From contig JAEWAK010000054.1 of the NCBI GenBank assembly GCA_023391695.1, forward strand, positions 1 through 10,780: a stretch of 10,780 nt of DNA, given 5' to 3'. This document shows, piece by piece, positions 1-6,412 of this stretch; position 1 is the stretch's first letter; each line of letters opens with the position of its first letter. Made by a program: the position numbers and the translations under genes. Below the pieces are notes generated by a model, which was given only the letters and a program-made list of their open reading frames with translations, searched no databases and was not told the origin of the DNA. Origin of the DNA: Bacillota bacterium (GTDB lineage: Bacteria; Bacillota; Clostridia; Lachnospirales; Lachnospiraceae).

Positions 1-84
1 CCACTTTGTGGGAGACAAGGAGCGATTTTGGGGGCGTAGCGGGTCTACGTTCCCAAAATTGCGACGCAGGATTCCGCAAAGTGG
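1..84 (+). repeat. Long imperfect inverted repeat (two-part stem), possible mobile-element end or structured RNA
   Basis: Bases 1-13 pair with 72-84 (outer arms CCACTTTG and CAAAGTGG), and bases 22-39 pair with 45-62 around the loop CGGGT (40-44). The inner stem is 18 pairs long and the outer 13, with an internal loop between them. The five non-Watson-Crick positions (9/76, 12/73, 24/60, 33/51, 34/50) are all G-U if the plus strand is read as RNA, and would be A-C mismatches in a minus-strand RNA. This favours a plus-strand transcript, or an element whose arms have drifted under RNA pairing. The element touches base 1, so it may continue outside the window. It contains no convincing coding sequence. 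A non-autonomous transposable element (MITE-like) or an intergenic repeat is the likeliest identity; this is inference. Confidence 0.6.
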
Positions 85-130
85 GGCGTTCAGAACGGTG
101 CAATGAGTTTTCAGACACGCCCTAGTACTA
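84..130. repeat. Second short inverted repeat beside the long hairpin, ending in TAGTACTA
   Basis: GGGCGT (84-89) and ACGCCC (117-122) form a 6-base inverted repeat around a 27-base spacer. It abuts the outer arm of the longer hairpin, sharing base 84. The spacer includes the small palindrome GTTCAGAAC (89-97). Immediately outside is the 8-base palindrome TAGTACTA (123-130). Read inward on the minus strand the boundary starts GGGCGTGTCTGAAAAC, a form typical of a transposon terminal repeat, but the matching end would lie left of base 1 and cannot be seen. The boundary at about 122 is an inference from where the structure stops. Confidence 0.4.
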
Positions 131-146
131 CCTTGCATAAATAATG

Positions 147-170
147 CTTAATATCAGGTGCTGAATTAAG
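147..170 (-). terminator. Hairpin just downstream of the glycosyltransferase gene, possible terminator
   Basis: CTTAAT (147-152) and ATTAAG (165-170) plus TCAG (154-157) and CTGA (161-164) give a 10-pair stem with one bulged A (153) and the loop GTG. It starts 7 bases after the stop codon of the minus-strand glycosyltransferase gene. On that strand it is followed by an AT-rich stretch with TTATTTAT rather than a clean T run, so it would be a weak intrinsic terminator. Confidence 0.4.
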
Positions 171-176
171 TGTATT

Positions 177-1202
177 TCAGTTCCAGTAAGAAGAATTCAT
201 ACTGAGCTTCTTAACCAGGTTCTTAGGAAATAGTTCGTAATTTTTTCCTGCTTTATATCCCAGATATTTGAAGCCGCTTTGCAGGATCAAATCAGGGATT
301 CGTTTATATTGTTTACTTTTTATTAAATAATCCAGTGTCTGCTTCACCAATTTGATACCTTCATCTTCTGATTTTACGGAAGAAAATATATGGTCGTACT
401 GTTTTTGTGAAACTGCCAGATCAAAATTTCTTTTAAACTGCTGCAGACAGGAATAGACATGAGAGTGGTAAACCTTTGCCTGGGCCGAATAAGCAATGGA
501 ATAACCGGCATGAATGATTCCGGCTGCCATAATCATATCTTCGTTAAAAATGGTCTTGGTAACAAATCCGCCTAAATTATCATAGACGCTTTTGCGGTAT
601 GCCGCACATACGTTAGAACAGAAATACGTTTTAATCCCCAGCCTTGGCAGGTCACTTAAGGATTTTGTATAGCTTTTATCCGGGTAATTAAACTGCCTGG
701 TATAGCTTTCTATAACACTGCTTTTTTGCGCAGCCAGCTGCCTGCCATAAACCGCTGCCACCCCCGGCTCTTTAAAAGGCTGTATTAAAGACCGGATTAA
801 GTTCACATCGGCCGGAACCGCATCCTGTGTTATAAACAGAATGATATCCGCCTGTGATAATGTGGCTCCGTAATTCCTGGTTCCGCCGTGATCAAATTCC
901 GGTTTTTTAATTTCATAACGTTCTATCCTGCAATCAGCAGTACTGAAACTCATTACATATGCCAATTCATCTTCTGTCTTCTCTACATCGTCGGGATTAC
1001 TTTTATCCGAAATTTCTTCCACCGTATGGAGAAGTATGATTCGGTTTGGTTTTATACTTTGCCTAACCAATCTCTCAACCAGGTGTTTAAATTTTATATC
1101 GGGCTTATAAACCGGAATAATAACATCAACCGAAGCAGTAAATTGTTCCTGCGCTTCTTTATCACCAAATGTATCCCTGTCAATCATTTCTAACTGTTCC
1201 AC
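177..1202 (-). CDS. Family 2 glycosyltransferase, rhamnosyltransferase-like
   Basis: A 341-residue glycosyltransferase with a GT-A fold, predicted to move a sugar from a nucleotide-sugar donor onto a cell-surface glycan at the cytoplasmic face of the membrane. Visible motifs are the first strand DVIIPVYKP (26-34), FDHGGTRNYGA (103-113), the metal-site region ITQDA (124-128), YGRQL (152-156) and FNED (219-222), which fits the catalytic acidic pair. The HGGTRN and TQDA motifs are those I associate with rhamnosyltransferase-type GT2 enzymes, so a rhamnose donor is plausible but unproven. No membrane segment is evident. The start is GTG at 1202, chosen because AGGAG lies 7 bases upstream and a near-consensus promoter sits just beyond. 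No other glycan genes are next to it in the window, so it looks like a single-gene unit. The acceptor cannot be told. Confidence 0.88.
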   Translation of the reverse strand: MEQLEMIDRDTFGDKEAQEQFTASVDVIIPVYKPDIKFKHLVERLVRQSIKPNRIILLHTVEEISDKSNPDDVEKTEDELAYVMSFSTADCRIERYEIKKPEFDHGGTRNYGATLSQADIILFITQDAVPADVNLIRSLIQPFKEPGVAAVYGRQLAAQKSSVIESYTRQFNYPDKSYTKSLSDLPRLGIKTYFCSNVCAAYRKSVYDNLGGFVTKTIFNEDMIMAAGIIHAGYSIAYSAQAKVYHSHVYSCLQQFKRNFDLAVSQKQYDHIFSSVKSEDEGIKLVKQTLDYLIKSKQYKRIPDLILQSGFKYLGYKAGKNYELFPKNLVKKLSMNSSYWN

Positions 1203-1233
1203 CTCACTTCTCCTGTCATCGCATTATAAACCT

Positions 1234-1262
1234 ATCATAACCAAGTATTATATAACTGTCAA
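1234..1262 (-). promoter_or_regulatory. Sigma-A promoter of the glycosyltransferase gene
   Basis: On the minus strand TTGACA (1257-1262, a perfect -35) is followed after 17 bases by TATGAT (1234-1239, five of six matches to the -10). Transcription would begin near 1227, giving a leader of about 25 bases before the GTG at 1202. Confidence 0.8.
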
Positions 1263-1362
1263 GCAGGTATATATTTTAGCATTTTTTGTTTTAATTTGTC
1301 ATATTTCATCACATTTGTCCAACTTTACTGTAAATTATTGAGAAATATTAGGAAATAAAACG

Positions 1363-1413
1363 AAAAAAGAGCTTTTCCTTCATAGCTTTGATCACTATTT
1401 GCAAAAGCTCTTT
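1363..1413 (-). terminator. Intrinsic terminator downstream of htrA
   Basis: AAAGAGCTTTT (1366-1376) and AAAAGCTCTTT (1403-1413) form an 11-pair perfect stem with a 26-base loop. Read on the minus strand the stem runs straight into TTTTTT (1368-1363), the layout of a Rho-independent terminator. The loop is longer than usual, and an alternative inner stem AGCTTT (1384-1389) with AAAGCT (1404-1409) could form instead. The stem is AT-rich, so it could also work weakly on the other strand. Confidence 0.65.
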
Positions 1414-1552
1414 CTCTATTATTGACCTTTATTGTAACTATTCAGCCATATTACCTGAAAATTATGTCTATGCGCTGCTGCCATCCTCAATTTTTGCGTT
1501 GCATAACACCTCGCGATATCGCAACGGAATCATGATTAACATTCAAGGTGAA

Positions 1553-2866
1553 TCAATTGCCGGAAGGCCTGGTATCAAAAGTAACGTTTAACGTCTTATC
1601 AACATATTTACCGTCTTCGAGGGATTTCACGGTCAAGGTACCTTCCGAACCTGCTTTGGTGTAACCTAATACTTCCTGCAAATCCGCCATGGTTTCAACT
1701 TTGATGTTATTTAAAGAAACAATAATATCTCCCACTTTAAGGCCTGCGGTTTCTGCTGCGGAACCTTTCTTGATTTCACCGACATAAACGCCAACCGGCA
1801 TGTTAAATCTCTGGGAATAATCACTGGCAACATCTTTTCCTGCTATCCCTAAGTATGCTTTATCCCCTTCATTCAGAATTGTCCTGTTCATTAATTCATT
1901 AATGACAGGGATCGCATCTGAAATAGGAATTGCATAACCAATACTCTCAACACTGTCATCCACATATTTTACGGAATTGATACCGATTACCTCACCTTTT
2001 GAATTCAGTAATGCACCGCCGCTGTTACCGGGATTTATGGCTGCGTCTGTCTGTAATACATGCAAGGTAACATTATCAACAGTTACTTCACGATCCAGAG
2101 CGCTGACATAACCAACTGTGATGGATTGTCCGTATCCCAGGGCATTTCCGATGGCAATTGCCATTTCACCGAGTTTTACGGATTCGGAATCACCTAAAGT
2201 CGCTATCTTGATATAATCAATTGTGTCTTCCTTTAAATCAGACAGTTTTACAGAAACCACAGCTAAATCAGACCCTGGTGCAGTTCCTTTAACCGCAGCC
2301 GATGCGGTCGATTCATCTGCAAAAACAATATCAACGGATTTGGCATTTGCCACTACATGATTATTGGTTGCAATCAATATTTCCGTGTTATTCTGTCCGA
2401 TAATAATTCCGGAGCCGGTTCCCTGCATATCTTCACTGTATTCCCTGCCGAATATATCACTGGTCACACTTGTTACTACGGAATTAATGGCAACGATAGA
2501 AGGCATTACATTATCAACTACGGCAGAAACACCGCTTGAAGTGCTTTCCTGCGCGGTCCCGGTTTCTACCGCTACCACATCATCGGAACTCCCTTTGTCG
2601 TCCGTTTCATTCACGCTCTGCCCGTTTGCACTATTTTGATTATTCCCCGATAAGTAATAAAATCCCTGGAAGGCCGCTCCTGCTGCCAGTCCGAATACGA
2701 CAGCCGCTGCAACAATTTTAGTAAAGCTCCTTAACAGCTTATGTTTCTTCTCCGGCTTAATATCGGAGATTACCGCATTTCCGTCAATAATCTCCCCGGC
2801 TGGATCGGATGTATACTCATTGCTTTTATCTTCATTCTTATAGTTATTAAAAAAATCATCATTCAT
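1553..2866 (-). CDS. Membrane-anchored HtrA/DegP-type serine protease with PDZ domain
   Basis: A 437-residue trypsin-like protease for quality control of misfolded exported proteins, facing the outside of the cell. The order is: a charged cytoplasmic tail (1-48), one membrane segment (about 49-72), a Ser/Asn/Gly/Asp-rich linker (73-112), the protease domain (about 113-325), and one PDZ domain (about 335-430). The catalytic triad is His170 (in TNNHVV), Asp200 (SDLAV) and Ser282 (GNSGG), all intact. The single PDZ domain and N-terminal anchor match the HtrA/YyxA/YvtA type of Gram-positive bacteria; which paralogue it is cannot be told, so no symbol is given. The ATG start has AGGAG 9 bases upstream. 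It has its own promoter and terminator, so it is probably transcribed alone. No CssRS-like two-component pair is adjacent. Confidence 0.95.
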   Translation of the reverse strand: MNDDFFNNYKNEDKSNEYTSDPAGEIIDGNAVISDIKPEKKHKLLRSFTKIVAAAVVFGLAAGAAFQGFYYLSGNNQNSANGQSVNETDDKGSSDDVVAVETGTAQESTSSGVSAVVDNVMPSIVAINSVVTSVTSDIFGREYSEDMQGTGSGIIIGQNNTEILIATNNHVVANAKSVDIVFADESTASAAVKGTAPGSDLAVVSVKLSDLKEDTIDYIKIATLGDSESVKLGEMAIAIGNALGYGQSITVGYVSALDREVTVDNVTLHVLQTDAAINPGNSGGALLNSKGEVIGINSVKYVDDSVESIGYAIPISDAIPVINELMNRTILNEGDKAYLGIAGKDVASDYSQRFNMPVGVYVGEIKKGSAAETAGLKVGDIIVSLNNIKVETMADLQEVLGYTKAGSEGTLTVKSLEDGKYVDKTLNVTFDTRPSGN

Positions 2867-2883
2867 AAATTTCTGCTCCTTTC

Positions 2884-2941
2884 AACTTTAGTTATTCTAT
2901 TTCATATATAATTATTATTAATTAATTTAACAACTAAAGTT
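2884..2941 (-). promoter_or_regulatory. htrA promoter enclosed by a 10-base inverted repeat
   Basis: On the minus strand TTGTTA (2928-2933) and TATATA (2905-2910) are 17 bases apart and form a plausible sigma-A promoter in a very AT-rich region. The promoter is bracketed by AACTTTAGTT (2884-2893) and AACTAAAGTT (2932-2941), a perfect 10-base inverted repeat with its arms 38 bases apart. One arm overlaps the -35 and the other lies near the expected start of transcription. The arms could be paired regulator sites; this is inference. Confidence 0.55.
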
Positions 2942-3009
2942 TAACAAGAAATTATGTCTACTTTGTGATTACTATTTGAAAAATTTATGAAGAATAATGG
3001 TAACTGTTG

Positions 3010-3031
3010 CTCCTGCCTGCAAAGGCGGGAG
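3010..3031 (-). terminator. GC-rich hairpin after pheA, possible terminator without a T run
   Basis: CTCCTGCCT (3010-3018) and AGGCGGGAG (3023-3031) form a 9-position stem with the loop GCAA and one non-Watson-Crick position, G-U on the plus strand and C-A on the minus. It lies 14 bases past the pheA stop codon. On the minus strand no T run follows directly, so as an intrinsic terminator it is incomplete. It may only stabilise the 3' end of the messenger. Confidence 0.35.
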
Positions 3032-3044
3032 ACTTCCCCTAAGG

Positions 3045-4181
3045 TTAAATTGCTTTATAGTTTCCCAATATTTTAAGGCTCATGGCTTCTTCCTTTATAC
3101 CAAACAATGCGTTTTTAACACCTGCCTCTTTCAGATTCCCTTCAAAATCAACAAAGAACCGGTATTCAAACACTTTTCCTTCCAATGGCCTGGATTCAAT
3201 TTTGGTCATATTTAAATTGTTGTATATAAAATGGGAAAGCATATTATAAAGGGTTCCGCTCTCGTGGGGCAATTCAAAACAGATACTGATTTTGTTTGCA
3301 TTTTTAATATACTTTTTTTCCCTGGCAACGATTATAAACCGGGTGGAATTGGTATCCTCATGATTCACGGCTTCTTCTAAAATCTGCAATCCATAATAAA
3401 CAGCCGCCTGCCTGCTGGCAATTGCAGCCTGGGTAATATCGCCGTCTTCCAGTACTTTTTTGGCACTGTCTGCAGTACTTGTACACTCCACGGGAACCAT
3501 ATGCGGATACCGTTCTATATACTTGGAACACTGCATAAGCCCCTGAGGATGGGAATAGATTTTACGGATATTATCTATGGAAGCACCGGGCAGACCTAAC
3601 AAGGCATGATCGATTTTTACAACATGCTCACCGATAATAGCATTATCAAACTCCACAAGCAGATCATAGATATCGGAAATACCTCCGGTCGATGTATTCT
3701 CAATGGGCAGGACACCGTAATCCGCTTCCCCTTCCTTAATTATCTGCATTACCTTTTTAAACGAAGAGGCATAGGAGCGTTTAATATCCGGCCCAAAATA
3801 TTCTTCCATGGCCTGTTCCGTATAAGATCCGCGGACCCCAAAGCAGACAACCCTGGTCTTAAGTCCGGCAGACAGATTATCTGCCTCGGAAAAGGGATGG
3901 ACAAAGCCCTCCCCGCTGATTAAACCATACTGTAATTTACGGCTCATGGACATAATCTGGTTAAACAATTCCTGTATTCCGTGCCTGTTAAAATCATTTC
4001 CGGCCAGTTCCTTTAATGCCCGCAGTTTATCCTGTTCCCTTTCTTTATCAAAAACTTTTTTCCCTGTTTGAATTTTATACTCTGCTACATCTTTTACTAA
4101 CTGCATTCTATATTCAAACAATTCAACTATTTTTTTATCCACTTTATCAATTTCTTCCCTGCTCTGCTGCAAATCAATCAT
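3045..4181 (-). CDS. pheA: Bifunctional chorismate mutase / prephenate dehydratase (P-protein)
   Basis: A 378-residue cytoplasmic enzyme that turns chorismate into prephenate and then phenylpyruvate, the committed branch to phenylalanine. The N-terminal AroQ chorismate mutase (about 1-90) keeps Arg8, Arg25, Lys36, Asp45, Arg48 and Glu49. These match E. coli PheA Arg11, Arg28, Lys39, Asp48, Arg51 and Glu52 with a constant offset of three. The prephenate dehydratase part (about 109-287) shows GVLPIENTSTGG (156-167) and the catalytic TRF motif (280-282). A C-terminal ACT domain (about 296-375) carries GTLY (309-312) and ESRP (329-332), the phenylalanine-binding motifs, so feedback inhibition is expected. 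The ATG start has AGGAG 6 bases upstream. The leader is only about 38 bases, too short for a T-box or peptide attenuator. No other aromatic amino acid genes are adjacent. Confidence 0.95.
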   Translation of the reverse strand: MIDLQQSREEIDKVDKKIVELFEYRMQLVKDVAEYKIQTGKKVFDKEREQDKLRALKELAGNDFNRHGIQELFNQIMSMSRKLQYGLISGEGFVHPFSEADNLSAGLKTRVVCFGVRGSYTEQAMEEYFGPDIKRSYASSFKKVMQIIKEGEADYGVLPIENTSTGGISDIYDLLVEFDNAIIGEHVVKIDHALLGLPGASIDNIRKIYSHPQGLMQCSKYIERYPHMVPVECTSTADSAKKVLEDGDITQAAIASRQAAVYYGLQILEEAVNHEDTNSTRFIIVAREKKYIKNANKISICFELPHESGTLYNMLSHFIYNNLNMTKIESRPLEGKVFEYRFFVDFEGNLKEAGVKNALFGIKEEAMSLKILGNYKAI

Positions 4182-4225
4182 AGTATGCTCCTATCTGATG
4201 TATTCCGTAATTTTATCTGCTACTA

Positions 4226-4255
4226 ATTATATAACACTTTGTCGGTGTATTGCAA
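4226..4255 (-). promoter_or_regulatory. pheA promoter
   Basis: On the minus strand TTGCAA (4250-4255) is followed after 18 bases by a perfect TATAAT (4226-4231). Transcription would start near 4219, giving a leader of roughly 38 bases. It is divergent from the plus-strand promoter at 4272-4300. Confidence 0.65.
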
Positions 4256-4271
4256 TCCTAAAGAAGTATTA

Positions 4272-4303
4272 TTGCATATTATGCATTTCCGATTTATAAT
4301 CGG
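4272..4303 (+). promoter_or_regulatory. Promoter of the DUF5050-like gene, with a dyad over the -10
   Basis: TTGCAT (4272-4277) and TATAAT (4295-4300) are 17 bases apart, a near-consensus sigma-A promoter. The -10 lies inside the perfect dyad CCGATT-TAT-AATCGG (4289-4303), and the -35 overlaps TGCAT-ATT-ATGCA (4273-4285). Either dyad could be a regulator site or chance. Confidence 0.7.
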
Positions 4304-4322
4304 ATTATGGGATACAAAAACT

Positions 4323-4329
4323 AAGGAGG
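4323..4329 (+). promoter_or_regulatory. Ribosome binding site that fixes the start of the DUF5050-like gene
   Basis: A full AAGGAGG lies 8 bases before the ATG at 4338. The same frame is open back to a TTG at 4239, but that start would lie upstream of the gene's own promoter and in front of the membrane segment, so 4338 is preferred. Confidence 0.9.
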
Positions 4330-4337
4330 ATGGGTTT

Positions 4338-5363
4338 ATGAAGAAGATATTTAAATTTTTTGGGGTTATTATCATAATCCTGATAGCAGGCCTGCTGTTT
4401 CTATATATCAGGAATTCGGCCCGCACCGTATATAATGATGAAAATGCTTTTGGAAACACTGCCGGCAATCTGTTTAACGGCGGACTCTTTCGTGCGTATG
4501 GTGATAAGATTTACTTCAGTAATATCAATGATGACGGGGCCCTTTATTCCATGGATACAGACGGCAGGAAGTTTAATAAGCTTAGCAGCGACCGGGCAGG
4601 CTATATCAATGCAACCGGAAACTACATATACTATTCACGAATGCTTAAGGAAAAGGAAAATGGTGGCTCCAATGTATTTGCCTTTAGAAAAACAGGTATT
4701 TTCCGAATCAATTCTAACGGCAGTAATATTAAAAGTCTATATGATGACCCGAGCGGCCTTGTCAATGTTTACGGAAATACCGTATATTATCAGCATTACA
4801 ACAGTAAAGACGGTTTAAAGTTTTATAAAGTAAGTATAGATGGTACCGGAGAAGAGAAAATATCGGACAAAGCTATTGTCCCCATGACCATTGCTGACAA
4901 TATATTGTATTATACCGGTACCGACAGTGACCACTACATATATGCCATGGATTTAGCGACCGGCAGAATCTCAACTCTTTATGAAGGAAATTGTTATGCT
5001 CCGATTGTAAATAATGATTCTATCTATTTTATGTCCGTTTCCGACAATTATACCATTTACCGCATGGACTTAAGCGGTGGGACTCCGGTACAAATTTTTA
5101 ACGAAAGATGCAGTACTTATAATATTACGGAAAATGGTAATTATTTATATTACCAGGTAGATAATAATAAAAATAACCGGATTGGTAAGTTAAATCTTAA
5201 GACCGGCGAAACCGATACCATAATGAAAGGTAATTATAAGAACATAAATATAGCCGGCAAGTATTTATATTTCATGGATTTCGAGGAAAAAGAAGCTTAT
5301 TCCGTACCCATTGGTCCTGTTGATATTGCCTCTTCTTTTAATCCTCCCAAAATAGATAAATAG
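4338..5363 (+). CDS. Membrane-anchored DUF5050-like beta-propeller protein
   Basis: A 341-residue protein of unknown function. Residues 1-4 are positively charged, and 5-25 form one hydrophobic membrane segment with no clear signal peptidase site and no lipobox, so the rest is probably anchored outside the cell. The outer part is built from repeats of about 40-45 residues, each with a Tyr-rich strand (for example DKIYFSN, NYIYYSR, NTVYYQH, NILYYTG, DSIYFMS, NYLYYQV, KYLYFMD) followed by a variant of 'Y.MD.dG', as in LYSMDTDG. This is the pattern of the DUF5050/TolB-like propeller proteins common in Clostridia. Such proteins may bind ligands or partners at the surface; no catalytic motif is visible. 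It is transcribed alone from a strong promoter, divergent from pheA, and ends at a clear terminator. The cytoplasmic tail is too short to signal. Confidence 0.85.
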   Translation: MKKIFKFFGVIIIILIAGLLFLYIRNSARTVYNDENAFGNTAGNLFNGGLFRAYGDKIYFSNINDDGALYSMDTDGRKFNKLSSDRAGYINATGNYIYYSRMLKEKENGGSNVFAFRKTGIFRINSNGSNIKSLYDDPSGLVNVYGNTVYYQHYNSKDGLKFYKVSIDGTGEEKISDKAIVPMTIADNILYYTGTDSDHYIYAMDLATGRISTLYEGNCYAPIVNNDSIYFMSVSDNYTIYRMDLSGGTPVQIFNERCSTYNITENGNYLYYQVDNNKNNRIGKLNLKTGETDTIMKGNYKNINIAGKYLYFMDFEEKEAYSVPIGPVDIASSFNPPKIDK

Positions 5364-5367
5364 ACCT

Positions 5368-5409
5368 AAAACTTCCGGACCTTCCCCAGACAGATCCGGA
5401 AGTTTTTTT
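5368..5409. terminator. Two-way terminator between the DUF5050-like gene and folBK
   Basis: AAAACTTCCGGA (5368-5379) and TCCGGAAGTTTT (5395-5406) form a 12-pair perfect stem with a 15-base loop. On the plus strand it is followed by a run of seven T (5403-5409). On the minus strand the stem ends in TTTT, so it can also end the folate operon that converges from the right. Confidence 0.92.
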
Positions 5410-5454
5410 ATCGGAAAACATAAATATGTCAAATCAGAAATTCTAATTGTAAGG

Positions 5455-6270
5455 TTAAATTTGTAACTCCTGATATAATTGATAATTCGTTTTTCCAAAT
5501 ATGGGATGAATATAACCCGGCGCTATTTCACACATGGGTTTTAATACAAACTCCCTGTTTTTAATTTCAGGGTGGGGTATTGTCAGGGTATCGGTGTTCA
5601 TTACTTCCCTGTCATAATAAAGAATATCCAGGTCTATGGTCCGGGGGCCCCAATGAACGGTTCTTATCCGTTTTAATTTGCCTTCGATTTCCTGGATAAG
5701 TGCCAGTAATTCCTCCGGTGTCCGAAGGGTTTTTATTTCCAGGGCACCGTTTAAGAAATCCTCCTGCTCCACTCCGCCTACGGGAGCAGTAATAATAAAT
5801 GAGGAAATACCTTTCACCCTGCATAATTCATCCCCATTTAATAATTCTATTGCCGCATTTAAATTGCCTTCCTTATCTCCAAGATTGGAACCAATACTTA
5901 TATAAACCTTATGCCATTCCCTTTCCATTACCACGGAAACCGTTTCCAGGGGGAGCAATATAGGTGCCCAGGGTTTTTTTACCTCAAGTTTAATTTTATC
6001 TATGAGAGGAAAATGTATTAATATTGTTCTGGCCAGATGTTCCGTCAGGGTTTCAATTAATTTAAAAGTATACTTTTCCATTTCATTTTTAATAAAATGA
6101 CAGACTTTCCCGTAATTTACGGATTTCGTTAAGTCATCTTCCGCCGATGCCTTACTTAGATCCGCAAAAAGTATTGCTGAAACCAGAAACTTCTGTCCCA
6201 GTATATTTTCCTCTTTATATACGCCATGATGGCTGAATACTTCAAGGTTTGTAATCTTAATTTGATCCAT
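5455..6270 (-). CDS. folK: Dihydroneopterin aldolase / HPPK fusion (FolB-FolK)
   Basis: A 271-residue two-domain folate enzyme. The N-terminal aldolase (about 1-118) cuts dihydroneopterin to 6-hydroxymethyl-dihydropterin and glycolaldehyde. It shows FSHHGVYKEEN (12-22), VNYGKV (51-56) and the lysine-bearing EVKKPWAPI (96-104). The C-terminal HPPK (about 121-271) adds pyrophosphate from ATP, with SIGSNLGDKEGNL (125-137), the FLNGAL segment (172-177) and the signature WGPRTIDLDIL (207-217). The product feeds FolP, encoded just upstream. Fusion of these two steps is known in Clostridia. The start at 6270 is chosen because GGAG lies 6 bases upstream and the protein then begins directly with the aldolase strand. 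The frame is open to 6303, but the added residues are unlike the family. It is the last gene of the operon. The symbol folB applies equally to the first half. Confidence 0.93.
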   Translation of the reverse strand: MDQIKITNLEVFSHHGVYKEENILGQKFLVSAILFADLSKASAEDDLTKSVNYGKVCHFIKNEMEKYTFKLIETLTEHLARTILIHFPLIDKIKLEVKKPWAPILLPLETVSVVMEREWHKVYISIGSNLGDKEGNLNAAIELLNGDELCRVKGISSFIITAPVGGVEQEDFLNGALEIKTLRTPEELLALIQEIEGKLKRIRTVHWGPRTIDLDILYYDREVMNTDTLTIPHPEIKNREFVLKPMCEIAPGYIHPIFGKTNYQLYQELQI

Positions 6271-6403
6271 AATTTTCTCCATTCCTGCACATCTTCCCTG
6301 CATGGCTGCCGAGCTCCAAAAAATCCGGGAAAATAAGATAACTAAGTCGGGAGGGCGTAATTATCCTATTTTCAATGAAACTGTGAAGCAGTTTCTTTTT
6401 CAT
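6257..6403 (-). CDS. Doubtful 48-codon ORF between folP and folBK
   Basis: An ATG at 6403 opens a 48-codon frame beginning MKKKLLHSFIENRIITPSRL and ending in TAA at 6257. It fills most of the 142-base gap between folP and folBK and overlaps the folBK start by 14 bases. AAGG, overlapping the folP stop codon, lies 7 bases upstream and is a weak ribosome site. I recognise no family. A small hairpin, GAAACTG (6377-6383) with CAGTTTC (6389-6395), falls inside its first codons. The ORF may be a real small protein, a leader that couples folBK translation to folP, or chance; chance is likeliest. Confidence 0.2.
   Translation of the reverse strand: MKKKLLHSFIENRIITPSRLSYLIFPDFLELGSHAGKMCRNGENYGSN
6277..6280 (-). 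promoter_or_regulatory. Ribosome binding site deciding the folBK start
   Basis: GGAG on the minus strand lies 6 bases before the ATG at 6270. The two earlier in-frame ATGs (6303 and 6282) are less well placed and would add up to 11 residues with no family counterpart. Confidence 0.65.
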
Positions 6404-6412
6404 ACTTTCGCC

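Larger units (their letters stand above)
1203..1552. other. 350-base gap between the glycosyltransferase and htrA genes
   Basis: This AT-rich stretch holds the glycosyltransferase promoter (1234-1262) and a strong terminator hairpin (1363-1413) for the gene on its right. Between the htrA stop and that terminator lie about 140 bases that would form a long 3' untranslated tail. That part contains the 10-base palindrome GCGATATCGC (1513-1522) inside a CGTTGC/GCAACG inverted repeat. I see no supported gene. Reading frames here are short or overlap htrA on the opposite strand. Confidence 0.7.

Noticed and set aside
888..1193. Plus-strand frame of 101 codons
   Set aside because: It is antisense to the glycosyltransferase N-terminal half and has no recognisable domain.
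1388..1591. Plus-strand 67-codon frame between the glycosyltransferase and htrA
   Set aside because: It starts inside the terminator hairpin, has no ribosome site, and runs into the antisense of the htrA 3' end.
4182..4225. T-box or peptide attenuator in front of pheA
   Set aside because: The leader from the likely start is only about 38 bases, with no Phe-rich leader ORF and no terminator/antiterminator pair.
4239..4337. Upstream TTG start extending the DUF5050-like protein by 33 residues
   Set aside because: It precedes the promoter at 4272-4300 and would bury the membrane segment. The ATG at 4338 has a perfect ribosome site.
6377..6395. Hairpin GAAACTG/CAGTTTC as a terminator inside the folate operon
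   Set aside because: On the operon's strand it is followed by ATTGAAAATAG, not a T run. The T run lies on the opposite strand, where nothing is transcribed as far as I can see.
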